Source: Treponema sp. (lineage in GTDB: Bacteria; Spirochaetota; Spirochaetia; Treponematales; Treponemataceae). From it: a DNA stretch of 64,000 bases. The stretch is taken from assembly GCA_024695475.1 (NCBI GenBank), contig JAILIC010000093.1, positions 1 through 64,000 of the forward strand, given 5' to 3'. A model generated the notes under the pieces. The model saw only the letters and a list, made by a program, of their open reading frames with translations. It was not told the origin of the DNA and ran no database searches. The position numbers and the translations under genes are program-made. This document shows, piece after piece, positions 54,033 through 61,983 of the stretch. The number at the start of each line of letters is the position of its first letter. The stretch's first letter is position 1.

Positions 54033-54298
54033 TGTTTAAGCGAGTCGCAAAAACATATCTCGTCATTGCTTTTCATACAACTGCAGAAGCAATGGCGACA
54101 GAAAAAATCTGCAACTCTTTTTCGCCTACAGGCAGACTCATTCCACTACCACGGAGTGTTTCTGCTGGTTGTGGTCTTGCTTGGAAAGATGTCGTTGAAC
54201 ATAAAGAACAGCTTGCCCAAGAACTGGCAAAAAATGATATTATACCAGAAGGCTTTTATACCTGTACATTTATGGAAAAAGAGGACAACGCGTCATGA
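54032..54298 (+). CDS. DUF3343 protein (putative Se/S carrier-like)
   Basis: An 88-residue protein of the DUF3343 family: FHTTAEAMATEKICN near 14-28, then LIPLPRSVSAGCGLAW near 37-52 with a single conserved Cys. The family occurs with YedE, YedF and orphan SelD and is thought to carry selenium or sulfur. It overlaps the TusA-like gene by one base and the regulator by four. Confidence 0.85.
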   Translation: MFKRVAKTYLVIAFHTTAEAMATEKICNSFSPTGRLIPLPRSVSAGCGLAWKDVVEHKEQLAQELAKNDIIPEGFYTCTFMEKEDNAS

Positions 54299-54642
54299 AC
54301 TTACAACCACGTATTACCATACGCCTTTTTTGTAATGACCATGAAAAAGGATTTGGACCAGGAATAGCGGAATTATTAGATCGTATCTCAGTTTCAGGAT
54401 CATTACGTGCTGCCTGCAGCGAAATGAATATGTCATACAGTAAGGGATGGAGCATCCTCAAAAGTTGTGAAAAATCATTAGGCTTTGAACTTATTGAACG
54501 CATCACTGGTGGCGAAGATGGCGGCGGCTCAACTGTAACAGATAACGGTAAAAAAATGCTCAAGTGTTTTCGTCAGCTTGAGCGTCAATTAAATGAAGAA
54601 GGAAAACGTCTCATACAAGAACAATTTGGTAACATTTTCTAA
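54295..54642 (+). CDS. ModE-type winged-helix regulator (no molybdate domain)
   Basis: A 115-residue LysR/ModE-type DNA-binding protein: GPGIAELLDRISVSGSLRAAC and MSYSKGWSILKSCEKSLGFELI form the winged helix, with an ERITGG and VTDNG wing. The C-terminal molybdate-binding Mop domains of full ModE are missing. It overlaps the DUF3343 gene by ATGA and probably regulates the selenium or molybdenum genes around it. Confidence 0.87.
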   Translation: MNLQPRITIRLFCNDHEKGFGPGIAELLDRISVSGSLRAACSEMNMSYSKGWSILKSCEKSLGFELIERITGGEDGGGSTVTDNGKKMLKCFRQLERQLNEEGKRLIQEQFGNIF

Positions 54643-54670
54643 CACCAAGAAAAGTGTCACGAATAAACTT

Positions 54671-54689
54671 ACCTAAATTTCTTTTAGGT
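54671..54689 (+). terminator. Weak hairpin after the ModE-type gene
   Basis: ACCTAAA (54671-54677) and TTTAGGT (54683-54689) form a 7-bp stem. Only a broken T-rich tail follows, so it may be a terminator or a processing site. Confidence 0.4.
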
Positions 54690-54760
54690 CTCTTGATTTA
54701 TTGTGAGACATGACTGATAATAGAAGTATACTATGTAAATAACAGGAGGATACGTTTTAT

Positions 54761-55141
54761 ATGAAAAGCATTATAGCAACAGACAAAGCACCAGGAGCAA
54801 TTGGACCATACTCTCAGGCAGTTGAAGCAACACCATTTATCTTTACTTCAGGACAACTTCCTGTAGATCCTGCAACAGGAGCATTTGCTGGTGCCACTAT
54901 TGAAGAGCAAACCAGACAGTCACTCACAAATGTAAAAGCTATTCTTGAAAAAGCAGGTTCTTCAATGGATAAAGTCTTGAAGACAACAGTATTCTTGAGC
55001 GATATGAATAACTTTGCTGCAATGAACAAGGTCTATGCAGAATTCTTTACCGAAGGTTCCTATCCAGCCCGTTCAGCAGTTGAAGTAGCTCGCTTACCAA
55101 AAGATGCATTAGTAGAAATCGAGGCTGTTGCCATCAAATAA
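54761..55141 (+). CDS. ridA: RidA family enamine/imine deaminase
   Basis: A 126-residue protein of the YjgF/RidA family. It clears reactive enamines made by PLP enzymes. AIGPYSQAV near 17-25 and the C-terminal signature [21 protein letters not shown], with the key Arg, are intact. AGGAGG lies upstream. It stands between the selenium and the molybdenum cofactor genes, and hydrolysis of intermediates from the NifS-like or ilv enzymes is possible. Confidence 0.94.
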   Translation: MKSIIATDKAPGAIGPYSQAVEATPFIFTSGQLPVDPATGAFAGATIEEQTRQSLTNVKAILEKAGSSMDKVLKTTVFLSDMNNFAAMNKVYAEFFTEGSYPARSAVEVARLPKDALVEIEAVAIK

Positions 55142-55161
55142 GCTTATACAACAAGCAAAAC

Positions 55162-55190
55162 AAACGGGATTACATAATCCCGTTTGTTTT
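55162..55190 (+). terminator. Terminator after ridA
   Basis: AAACGGGATTA (55162-55172) and TAATCCCGTTT (55175-55185) pair, then GTTTT. Confidence 0.8.
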
Positions 55191-55247
55191 ACCTATCGTT
55201 ATTCTCAAAATAAGATAACGATATACCAAAAACACAACGAGAAGAAT

Positions 55248-56324
55248 ATGAAATTAATAAAAACAGAAGATGCCGTTGGTACAGTGCTCTGTCATGACCT
55301 GACCCAAATTATAAAAGGTGTAACAAAAGATGCGCGATTTAGAAAAGGCCATATAGTAACAGAAGAAGATATTCCTGTCCTTCTTTCGATGGGTAAAGAA
55401 CATTTATATATCTGGGAACAAACACCACATACTTTACACGAAAATGATGCAGCACTCCGATTGCAAGAGATTTGTCAAAATGACAATATGACTGCCACAC
55501 CAGTAAAAGAAGGCAAAATAGAACTCAACGCTGAGTGTGATGGCGTATTCTGTGTTAACAGCAAAGCATTGATCAATGTAAACGCTGTCGAAAACATCAC
55601 CATTGCAACCAGACATGGCAATACCGCAGTAAAAAAAGGCGATAAACTGGCAGGATTTAGAGTCATTCCTCTCGTTGTTGATGAGTCCTACCTTGAACAA
55701 GCCGAAAAGGCTGCTGGTGGTACACCGTTACTGGCATTGCACCCATGGCAACTAAAAACAGCCGCGGTCATCACAACTGGTAGCGAAGTGTACCATGGCA
55801 GAATAAAAGATACCTTTACTCCAGTCATCATAGAAAAAATAGCCGCATATGGTGTATCGGTCATCTTTCATGAATACAGCGATGACAAAACAGAGCAAAT
55901 CACTGCATGCGTACAAAAGGCACGAGAATCTGGAGCACAACTCATTCTCTGTACAGGAGGCATGAGCGTTGATCCTGACGATAGAACTCCTGCGGCCATT
56001 ATTTCTACAGGGGCTCATATTGTCACGTACGGCTCACCAGTACTCCCTGGCGCAATGCTTATGTTGGGATATATCACCCCAGATGGTACACCTCTACCTG
56101 AAAATACCGACACGTGGAATGAGAACCTACCTACAGGCACTGTTCCTATCATAGGATTACCGGGATGTGTCATGTATGCAAAAGCAACTGTATTTGATAT
56201 TGTACTCCCCCGTGTCATAGCAAATCTCCGTATCACAAAAGCTGATATCGCAGCATTAGGCGAAGGCGGTTTGTGTCTTGGCTGCAAGCCCTGCACCTAT
56301 CCACATTGCGGTTTTGGCAAATAG
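55248..56324 (+). CDS. MoeA-like molybdopterin-binding protein with Cys-rich tail
   Basis: A 358-residue protein. The N-terminal 170 residues resemble a MoeA-type arrangement; residues about 175-320 are a MoaB/MoeA-like molybdopterin-binding domain (TTGSEVYHGRI, LCTGGMSVDPDDRTP, GLPGCVMY). The C-terminus, GEGGLCLGCKPCTYPHCGFG, holds four Cys and a His that could bind metal or a cluster. Such proteins occur next to molybdenum hydroxylase genes. They may serve in cofactor maturation rather than ordinary MoeA metal insertion. The ATG at 55248 fits the family; the open frame before it is not conserved. Confidence 0.82.
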   Translation: MKLIKTEDAVGTVLCHDLTQIIKGVTKDARFRKGHIVTEEDIPVLLSMGKEHLYIWEQTPHTLHENDAALRLQEICQNDNMTATPVKEGKIELNAECDGVFCVNSKALINVNAVENITIATRHGNTAVKKGDKLAGFRVIPLVVDESYLEQAEKAAGGTPLLALHPWQLKTAAVITTGSEVYHGRIKDTFTPVIIEKIAAYGVSVIFHEYSDDKTEQITACVQKARESGAQLILCTGGMSVDPDDRTPAAIISTGAHIVTYGSPVLPGAMLMLGYITPDGTPLPENTDTWNENLPTGTVPIIGLPGCVMYAKATVFDIVLPRVIANLRITKADIAALGEGGLCLGCKPCTYPHCGFGK

Positions 56325-56343
56325 GATAAATCTAGGCAAGCAT

Positions 56344-57348
56344 ATGCAAGACTTATTTGGCAGAACAATCGATTATCTCCGTATCTCAGTCACCGATCGT
56401 TGCAACGCACGATGCATGTACTGTATGCCAAAAGAAGGAATTCCATCACTCGATCATACAGACATACTCACCTATGAACAAATGGCTTTTTTTGCAAAGA
56501 TTTGTGCAGAACAAGGAGTACACACTGTTCGACTTACTGGTGGAGACCCGTTAGTACGAAAAGACCTCCATACACTTATCGCACTCCTCAAACAAATACC
56601 AGATATCAAAAAAGTATATCTGACCACAAATGGTCTCTTACTCAAAGAACAATTGCCCCAACTGGTAGATGCAGGTCTTGATGGAGTAAACATCAGCCTT
56701 GACTCAATTGATGAGACACTTTTTTCATACCTCACTCGACTCCCTATCAATCAGCATGGAGCTGCAACAGTACTGCAGGCGATACATGCAGCACTTGCAA
56801 TACCTCACTTTCAAGTCAAAATAAACTGCGTACCATCAGGAGTAAATGACAGCCAGCTAGTTCCTATTGCAGAGCTCGCTAAAGACAACAACATCAGTGT
56901 ACGTTTTATCGAGCTCATGCCACTCGGTTGTGCAAAACATCCTGACCTCACATTTAGAAGTCGCGACTATGTTGCATCCCTTATCGAAAATGAACTTGGC
57001 AAACTACACCCTATAGACAACACCAGGTATGAATACTGTACTATCAAAGGCTACAAAGGAACCATCGGCTTTATCAGTCCAGTCACCCATCGCTTCTGTT
57101 CCTCTTGCAATAGAATTCGATTAACGGCAGATGGATACATAAAAGCGTGTCTCCAGTATCCAAGTACAGCAACCATAAAACCACTGGTAGCTCAAGGCTT
57201 AAACGAGCAAACTGCAACTCAGATCAGGCAATTGATTGCACAACAACTTGCTCATAAAAAGGAACACAATCTCTTTTATGCATCAGATGTATCAGAGAAA
57301 CAACCCGTATATACAACAACTCGCTATATGAATCAAATTGGAGGCTAA
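56344..57348 (+). CDS. moaA: GTP 3',8-cyclase (molybdenum cofactor biosynthesis protein A)
   Basis: A 334-residue radical SAM enzyme, first step of molybdopterin synthesis. The radical SAM Cys motif is CNARCMYC (near 20-27) and the second cluster is CSSCNRIRLTADGYIKAC (near 252-269). The C-terminal GG (QIGG) needed for activity is present. The usual GGEP motif reads GGDP here. The start at 56344 is chosen by homology to the MoaA N-terminus. MoaC, MoaD and MoaE are not in the window. Confidence 0.93.
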   Translation: MQDLFGRTIDYLRISVTDRCNARCMYCMPKEGIPSLDHTDILTYEQMAFFAKICAEQGVHTVRLTGGDPLVRKDLHTLIALLKQIPDIKKVYLTTNGLLLKEQLPQLVDAGLDGVNISLDSIDETLFSYLTRLPINQHGAATVLQAIHAALAIPHFQVKINCVPSGVNDSQLVPIAELAKDNNISVRFIELMPLGCAKHPDLTFRSRDYVASLIENELGKLHPIDNTRYEYCTIKGYKGTIGFISPVTHRFCSSCNRIRLTADGYIKACLQYPSTATIKPLVAQGLNEQTATQIRQLIAQQLAHKKEHNLFYASDVSEKQPVYTTTRYMNQIGG

Positions 57349-57350
57349 GT

Positions 57351-58313
57351 ATGGGAACAGTACTTGCACTGTGTACCAGTGAAAAAAAAGGCATACAAAA
57401 ACAAAATAGACATACTGCTACTTTTATAGAAGACTGGGGCATTGATGGAGATGCTCATGCAGGTAAATGGCACCGCCAGGTATCGCTATTGAGTGCTGAT
57501 AAAATCGAAGCCTTTAAACAACGAAAACCACTTATAGGCGATACACCAATAGAAATTCCTCATGGCGCCTTTGGCGAAAACATCGTTGTCCAAGGCATAG
57601 ATTTCCGTAGTCTCCCTTTAGGGACACGCTTTTACTGTAATGAGGTGATACTCGAACTTACGCAAATAGGCAAACAATGTCACGACCACTGCCAAATTTA
57701 CGAACGTATGGGTGAATGTATCATGCCGAAAGAAGGTGTTTTTACCAAAGTTATACACGGTGGTACCATAAGTGAAGGCGACACAATGACATATACCCTC
57801 CCCTTTACTGCGGCAGTCATCACTATAAGTGATTCTGGCTCACAAGGTACAAGAGCAGATGCCAGCGGTCCTGCGATCGTAGAAGAACTGAAAAAACGAG
57901 GATATCCTGTTGTTTCAACAGCAATTATTCCTGATGACAAAGAAACCATCAGCAAGTTGCTCACAGATCTTGCAGACAAAGGTGTAACACATGATACACA
58001 GGCACAGAGCGTTAATCTGATACTTACCACAGGCGGCACAGGATTTTCGCCCCGAGACGTTACACCAGAAGCAACAAAAGCCATTATAGAAAAAGAAGTA
58101 CCTGGTATTCCTGAAGTAATGCGCCTTGAGTCATTAAAAATCACACCGAGGGCAATGCTCTCACGCGCAACAGCAGGCATACGTGGACAGACACTTATTG
58201 TTAATTTACCAGGCAGCCCAAAAGCATGTATAGAATGTATGTCCTTTATTATGGACACCATAGTACATGGATTAGAGATTCTTACAGATAAGGCACATAA
58301 CTGCGCAAGATAG
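57351..58313 (+). CDS. MOSC domain-MogA fusion protein
   Basis: A 320-residue fusion. Residues 1-145 are a MOSC domain (GIDGDAHAG near 30-38, FGENIVVQG near 74-82, and GKQCHDHC with Cys110 and Cys114), a sulfur-carrier type domain that binds molybdenum cofactor. Residues about 150-315 are MogA/MoaB, the molybdopterin adenylyltransferase (ITISDSGSQGTRADASGP, LTTGGTGFSPRDVTPEAT, NLPGSPKA). It starts two bases after the moaA stop. The fusion suggests direct hand-over of cofactor for sulfur or selenium modification. Confidence 0.93.
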   Translation: MGTVLALCTSEKKGIQKQNRHTATFIEDWGIDGDAHAGKWHRQVSLLSADKIEAFKQRKPLIGDTPIEIPHGAFGENIVVQGIDFRSLPLGTRFYCNEVILELTQIGKQCHDHCQIYERMGECIMPKEGVFTKVIHGGTISEGDTMTYTLPFTAAVITISDSGSQGTRADASGPAIVEELKKRGYPVVSTAIIPDDKETISKLLTDLADKGVTHDTQAQSVNLILTTGGTGFSPRDVTPEATKAIIEKEVPGIPEVMRLESLKITPRAMLSRATAGIRGQTLIVNLPGSPKACIECMSFIMDTIVHGLEILTDKAHNCAR

Positions 58314-58347
58314 TACACGCAGATAAAAGCATACAAGGAGCATGACT

Positions 58348-59139
58348 ATGAATAAAAAAGTAATTGCTTTGGCAATCATTGTAGCTGGTATATGTGCACA
58401 TAGCTTTATATATGCACATGGTAAAAAAGATGGCAGCCAAAAACAAGTCGAGCTCGTCATTGCAGCTGCAGCAAGCCTAACCGACTCTATGAACGATGTC
58501 ATCTCCATTTACGAAAAGGAACACCCAAATGTACATATTGTTCCTACATACGGCTCTTCTGGTACCCTCAGAAAACAAATCGAACAAGGAGCCCCTGCCG
58601 AGCTTTTTATTTCCGCAAATCAGTCACACATGGACACACTGCGTAAACAAGACCTGGTAGATGAATCCTCTGTTAAAGACATGTTTGAAAACAAAGTAGT
58701 ATTAATTACTCCCAGTGATAGCACTAAAAAAATCAAAGCCTATACCGATTGTGGCACAGATTCTATAGAACGTATTGCTCTCGGTATACCTGAGAGTGTT
58801 CCTGCAGGAGATTATGCAAAACAAGTATTTACCGCGTTAGGTATATGGGATACCGTTGCAGCAAAGACTGTGTATGCAAAGGATGTACGTCAAGTATTAA
58901 CCTATGTCGAGATGGGCGAAGTTGATGCAGGCGTTGTCTATGCAACAGATGCAGCTATTTCTAAAAAAGTCACGATTATTTGTGAGGCTCCTGCAAATAC
59001 CCATAAGCCAATACTCTACCCTGCTGCTATTCTTGCACAAGCTAAGCACAAAAAGGAAGCAAAAGCATTTTTTGACTATCTATCAAGCAAACAGGCTGCA
59101 AAAATATTTGCATCGTATGGATTTAAGGTAGTTAAATAA
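58348..59139 (+). CDS. modA: Molybdate ABC transporter substrate-binding protein
   Basis: A 263-residue periplasmic binding protein with a signal peptide (residues 1-24). AAAASLTDSMND and YGSSGTLRKQIEQGAP carry the oxyanion-binding residues; AGDYAKQVF and GVVYATDA are typical of ModA. AAGGAG has proper spacing only for the ATG at 58348, not for the one at 58342. The permease and ATPase genes modB and modC do not follow; a tRNA gene on the other strand does. Confidence 0.92.
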   Translation: MNKKVIALAIIVAGICAHSFIYAHGKKDGSQKQVELVIAAAASLTDSMNDVISIYEKEHPNVHIVPTYGSSGTLRKQIEQGAPAELFISANQSHMDTLRKQDLVDESSVKDMFENKVVLITPSDSTKKIKAYTDCGTDSIERIALGIPESVPAGDYAKQVFTALGIWDTVAAKTVYAKDVRQVLTYVEMGEVDAGVVYATDAAISKKVTIICEAPANTHKPILYPAAILAQAKHKKEAKAFFDYLSSKQAAKIFASYGFKVVK

Positions 59140-59156
59140 AAAAGAGCTATACAAAA

Positions 59157-59226
59157 GCGGTAGACGGGAGTCGAACCCGCCTGTCGGGCTTGGGAAGCCA
59201 GCATAATACCGATATATGACTACCGC
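59157..59226 (-). tRNA. tRNA-Gly (anticodon CCC)
   Basis: A 70-base cloverleaf on the minus strand: acceptor stem GCGGTAG/CTACCGC (7 bp), D stem CATA/TATG, anticodon loop TTCCCAA (anticodon CCC), and T arm GCGGG-TTCGACT-CCCGT. The anticodon stem has one T-C mismatch (28-42) and only one base separates acceptor and D stems. CCA is not encoded. The gene overlaps no protein gene. Confidence 0.9.
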
Positions 59227-59305
59227 AAAGCAGTTTTTACTATAGCAAAAGATAGTCTTTTGTGCAAATACCACGTACCTGCAGGTAAAGTATTTGCCCA
59301 AAAGA

Positions 59306-60007
59306 TTACCTACGTAACGTCCGTAGGTATTGTTTTTGTTCAGCAGTAATGCGATAGCTTTCGACAGCTTTTTGAATGGTCTTGTTATGAGTCCACTCTG
59401 GCAGTACTGATTTTTGGAGTATCGGCAAGGCAGCTTCCCACTGTTTTGCCAGTGCAGTTGCAAAATACCAGGCAACTTCCATTTTGACATAATAGTCATC
59501 ATTGGTAACTGCACATACTTTGTGCATATATTCGGGATTAAAATCTTCATCCAAAAAGTGCTGCATCAGCATACCGATTGCAAAACGAATCGTATATACA
59601 TGACCAGAAGTTAACCACTCATCAATTAAAGGAAGCAACTCCTGTTTGTATTTTTTTAAAACACGTGGGGAAGTCTGATCACACGTTGCCCAGTTGTCGA
59701 TATAAGGCAAAAATGCCGTTAGATATCTTATACATTCATCAAAATCTTTGATTCCTGACATGATAAATCCATGGAGCTGATTTTCTTCAAAATATGAGTG
59801 CGGTAATGCTGACAAAAAAGATTGCATCTGTGAGGGTGTTGCCTGCTTTGCAAACTCTTTTGCATAGGTACGTAATGCAGGAGTCCGCACTCCAATAATA
59901 CGTTCTGCAGGTACCGTCGGAATCAACTTGCACATAAACTCAGCATACTTTTTATCCTGCATCGACAGCAAAGTATCTACAACAGTTTGTTCAATCGTTT
60001 TATCCAT
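59306..60007 (-). CDS. AlkD-like DNA alkylation repair protein
   Basis: A 233-residue all-helical HEAT-repeat protein of the DNA alkylation repair family: GVRTPALRTYAKEF near 39-52, SYFEENQLHGF near 71-81, DNWATCDQTSP near 104-114 and the MEVAWYFA segment. AlkD removes alkylated bases without base flipping. A leaderless start at 60007 is indicated by TATAAT eight bases upstream. It is separated from the RM operon behind it by 76 bases. Confidence 0.88.
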   Translation of the reverse strand: MDKTIEQTVVDTLLSMQDKKYAEFMCKLIPTVPAERIIGVRTPALRTYAKEFAKQATPSQMQSFLSALPHSYFEENQLHGFIMSGIKDFDECIRYLTAFLPYIDNWATCDQTSPRVLKKYKQELLPLIDEWLTSGHVYTIRFAIGMLMQHFLDEDFNPEYMHKVCAVTNDDYYVKMEVAWYFATALAKQWEAALPILQKSVLPEWTHNKTIQKAVESYRITAEQKQYLRTLRR

Positions 60008-60015
60008 ATTGTTCT

Positions 60016-60043
60016 ATTATATACCAGATTATTGAGATAGCAA
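60016..60043 (-). promoter_or_regulatory. Promoter of the AlkD-like gene (leaderless)
   Basis: Minus strand: TTGCTA (60043-60038), 16 bases, perfect TATAAT (60021-60016), eight bases to the ATG. Confidence 0.65.
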
Positions 60044-60083
60044 TTATCAAAGATGTAATCCGGCAACAACTAATAAGAGGGAT

Positions 60084-61001
60084 TTATGCATATTGGACGT
60101 TTATCTGTTCTTTTTCTATCCAACTAAAATCATCTGAAATCAAAAGTTCTTCTTTTTTTACTAAATGTGTTGTCTGCATTGGAATAGTTATATAAGATAA
60201 ATGAAAAGAATCTGCAAGAGCTCGAATTTCATGAGTATCATCGTATGTTAACAAAAAGTGCCCTTTCATTTCTGAGACAATTTCAAAAATCTTTTTATGA
60301 TCAACATCAAAAAGATTGTAAAGTCGTCTACCTGCAACTGTATAGGGAGGATCAATAAAAAAACAAGCATTAACATCGTTCTGGTACTGTTTCATAAGTA
60401 TAAAGGCATCTTCTTTAATAAAATGTATGGTATCACGCAATTTATTTGCTTCTAAAATACGTCTAACAAGTGTTTCTGGATACCAACGGGAAGAAAGACC
60501 TTTTCCACCTTCTCCTGTTTTTATTCTTCCAGAACCTTTTGCAAGTATACCTCCATGATTGGTACGATTACGAACTATTGTAGAAAAAGCACGTTCTTTG
60601 ATACCGTCATTTGCATGAAAAACAGCATCATTGATATTCTCTGATGAAACAATAAAACCCAGTATCTTATCTGTTAACCAATTACAATCATTTTCTGAGA
60701 AAATCGTTTGCCAAACAGCTGCAACATCTTCATCGAGTTCAGCCATCGTTATATGTCTAAAATAATGTTCTGCAGCGGCAGTCAAACTTATAATACCACC
60801 ACCGGCAAAAGGTTCAATTAACTCAGCATCATGAGGAACAGAAGAAAACCATTTTCGTGCAGTAGGTACAAGCCAAGTCTTTCCCCCTGGATACCGAAAA
60901 GGACTGCGTTGTGGTACAGACGCAACATTAACCACTTTTTCTTTTGGATCTGATATATGTAATTCAGGAAACAGTGAGAACTGATGCATTTGCGACTTCA
61001 T
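60084..61001 (-). CDS. D12-class N6-adenine DNA methyltransferase
   Basis: A 305-residue methyltransferase of the Dam/D12 class: FRYPGGKTWL near 36-45, the SAM motif EPFAGGG near 66-72, and the catalytic DPPY near 218-221. It overlaps the restriction enzyme gene by ATGA. As the adenine-modifying partner of a NotI-like enzyme it protects host DNA. NotI itself cuts a GC-only site, so this pair must recognise a different, adenine-containing sequence. Confidence 0.92.
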   Translation of the reverse strand: MKSQMHQFSLFPELHISDPKEKVVNVASVPQRSPFRYPGGKTWLVPTARKWFSSVPHDAELIEPFAGGGIISLTAAAEHYFRHITMAELDEDVAAVWQTIFSENDCNWLTDKILGFIVSSENINDAVFHANDGIKERAFSTIVRNRTNHGGILAKGSGRIKTGEGGKGLSSRWYPETLVRRILEANKLRDTIHFIKEDAFILMKQYQNDVNACFFIDPPYTVAGRRLYNLFDVDHKKIFEIVSEMKGHFLLTYDDTHEIRALADSFHLSYITIPMQTTHLVKKEELLISDDFSWIEKEQINVQYA

Positions 61002-61861
61002 AGCAGTTCAAAAACGGAATGAGTGTCTGGCACACAAGTTTTCCGTTCCTCCAGTTTTTCTTGCAATTGATTTACAAAATCTGTCATATTTCCAGGTTTG
61101 GTATAAATAACAGTGTCCAAAGCGGCTTTGAATTCCGTGTAGACGGTATCTTTTAATACAAGATGATTTTGCTTATCCGCCGTATTATATTCCAAATCAT
61201 ACAAAAACCAAGCAATATCAGCCTGTTGCTTGCTAACTTGTGGTAGAGGTGGTAGCGTTTCAAAAAAAGACTTTTGAATGACAACACACTGTTTCTTTCC
61301 CCATGATTTGAATATTCCTCCTTTATAAAGCATTTGTGGAATCAATCGCTTTCGTGAAGAAGAAAGATAATCAGGATGAGGATAGTTACGCCCACTCCAA
61401 GAAAAGGATGCCGATGGCTGTTCCATATATTTTTGAAACGGATTTCGTAAATTTCCAGTTATATATACACCTTGAACTTCTATAGAAGCAAAATCTGTGA
61501 TATTTCCTTCATTGTCATAACTAACAAGTACATAATCTATATTACCAGCAGATTGGCCATTTGCATCTGTAAGACGAACTTCAGGCAAGGATGTCCACTT
61601 TGTACCTTTAGACCAAACAAAAGCAGCCGCGTTTCGTAAAATCATCCAATCTTCACGAAATCTTGAAGGGCATGTTATTACTTTATTTCCTTGATGATTT
61701 ATACTGCAAACTCCTAATGGATCATCTGCTTTATCTTTAGTACAGTTTGGAAAACGATTATAAAATGGACAAAGTCGATTTTCTCTGTAATATAAAGCAC
61801 GTTCATCTGTATTTTCAGGCGGAAATCCAAATACTTCTGCCATTGGGAGCGTTTCTTTCAT
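60998..61861 (-). CDS. NotI-family type II restriction endonuclease
   Basis: A 287-residue enzyme. AEVFGFPPEN at the start, then CPFYNRFPNCTKDKADDPLG and two more Cys (GVCS, ITCP) form the Fe(Cys)4 site seen in NotI. The catalytic PD-(D/E)XK variant is visible as NIDYVLV followed by SIEVQ (Glu-x-Gln). The start at 61861 (MKETLPMAEVFG) fits TATAAT seven bases upstream; an ATG at 61888 is the alternative. It forms a two-gene operon with the adenine methyltransferase. Confidence 0.88.
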   Translation of the reverse strand: MKETLPMAEVFGFPPENTDERALYYRENRLCPFYNRFPNCTKDKADDPLGVCSINHQGNKVITCPSRFREDWMILRNAAAFVWSKGTKWTSLPEVRLTDANGQSAGNIDYVLVSYDNEGNITDFASIEVQGVYITGNLRNPFQKYMEQPSASFSWSGRNYPHPDYLSSSRKRLIPQMLYKGGIFKSWGKKQCVVIQKSFFETLPPLPQVSKQQADIAWFLYDLEYNTADKQNHLVLKDTVYTEFKAALDTVIYTKPGNMTDFVNQLQEKLEERKTCVPDTHSVFELL

Positions 61862-61868
61862 AAAACTG

Positions 61869-61896
61869 ATTATATCATAATAATACATAATGAAAA
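61869..61896 (-). promoter_or_regulatory. Promoter of the restriction-modification operon
   Basis: Minus strand: TTTTCA (61896-61891), 16 bases, TATAAT (61874-61869), seven bases to the ATG at 61861. A 10-G run on this strand lies about 23 bases upstream of the -35. Confidence 0.55.
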
Positions 61897-61919
61897 AGTA
61901 TTACCTCAGTTTAGTCTCT

Positions 61920-61929
61920 CCCCCCCCCC
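61920..61929. repeat. Homopolymeric tract of ten C
   Basis: Ten consecutive C, preceded by TCTCT, lie between two divergent promoters, about 20 bases from each -35 box. Tracts of this length are prone to slippage. In T. pallidum, poly-G tracts in promoters vary in length and change expression. Confidence 0.9.
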
Positions 61930-61939
61930 TACCGTGACA

Positions 61940-61959
61940 GATTTTGTCGTGACAAAATC
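61940..61959. promoter_or_regulatory. Operator-like palindrome over the IMP cyclohydrolase promoter
   Basis: GATTTTGTC (61940-61948) and GACAAAATC (61951-61959) form a perfect 9-bp inverted repeat with a two-base centre. It covers the -35 box, so a bound protein would repress. Confidence 0.72.
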
Positions 61960-61977
61960 GCCCAGACAGTATATAGT
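61949..61977 (+). promoter_or_regulatory. Promoter of the IMP cyclohydrolase operon (leaderless)
   Basis: GTGACA (61949-61954), 17 bases, TATAGT (61972-61977), then six bases to the ATG at 61984. Confidence 0.72.
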
Positions 61978-61983
61978 AATCGC

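Noticed and set aside
50415-59139. Selenocysteine-encoding genes (in-frame TGA)
   Set aside because: SelD has Cys at its active site, and I found no gene interrupted by an in-frame TGA, no tRNA-Sec and no selA or selB.
59306-59331. Terminator hairpin at the end of the AlkD-like gene
   Set aside because: ACCTACG/CGTAGGT lies at the 3' coding end, but only a weak T-rich tail follows on the minus strand, so function is doubtful.
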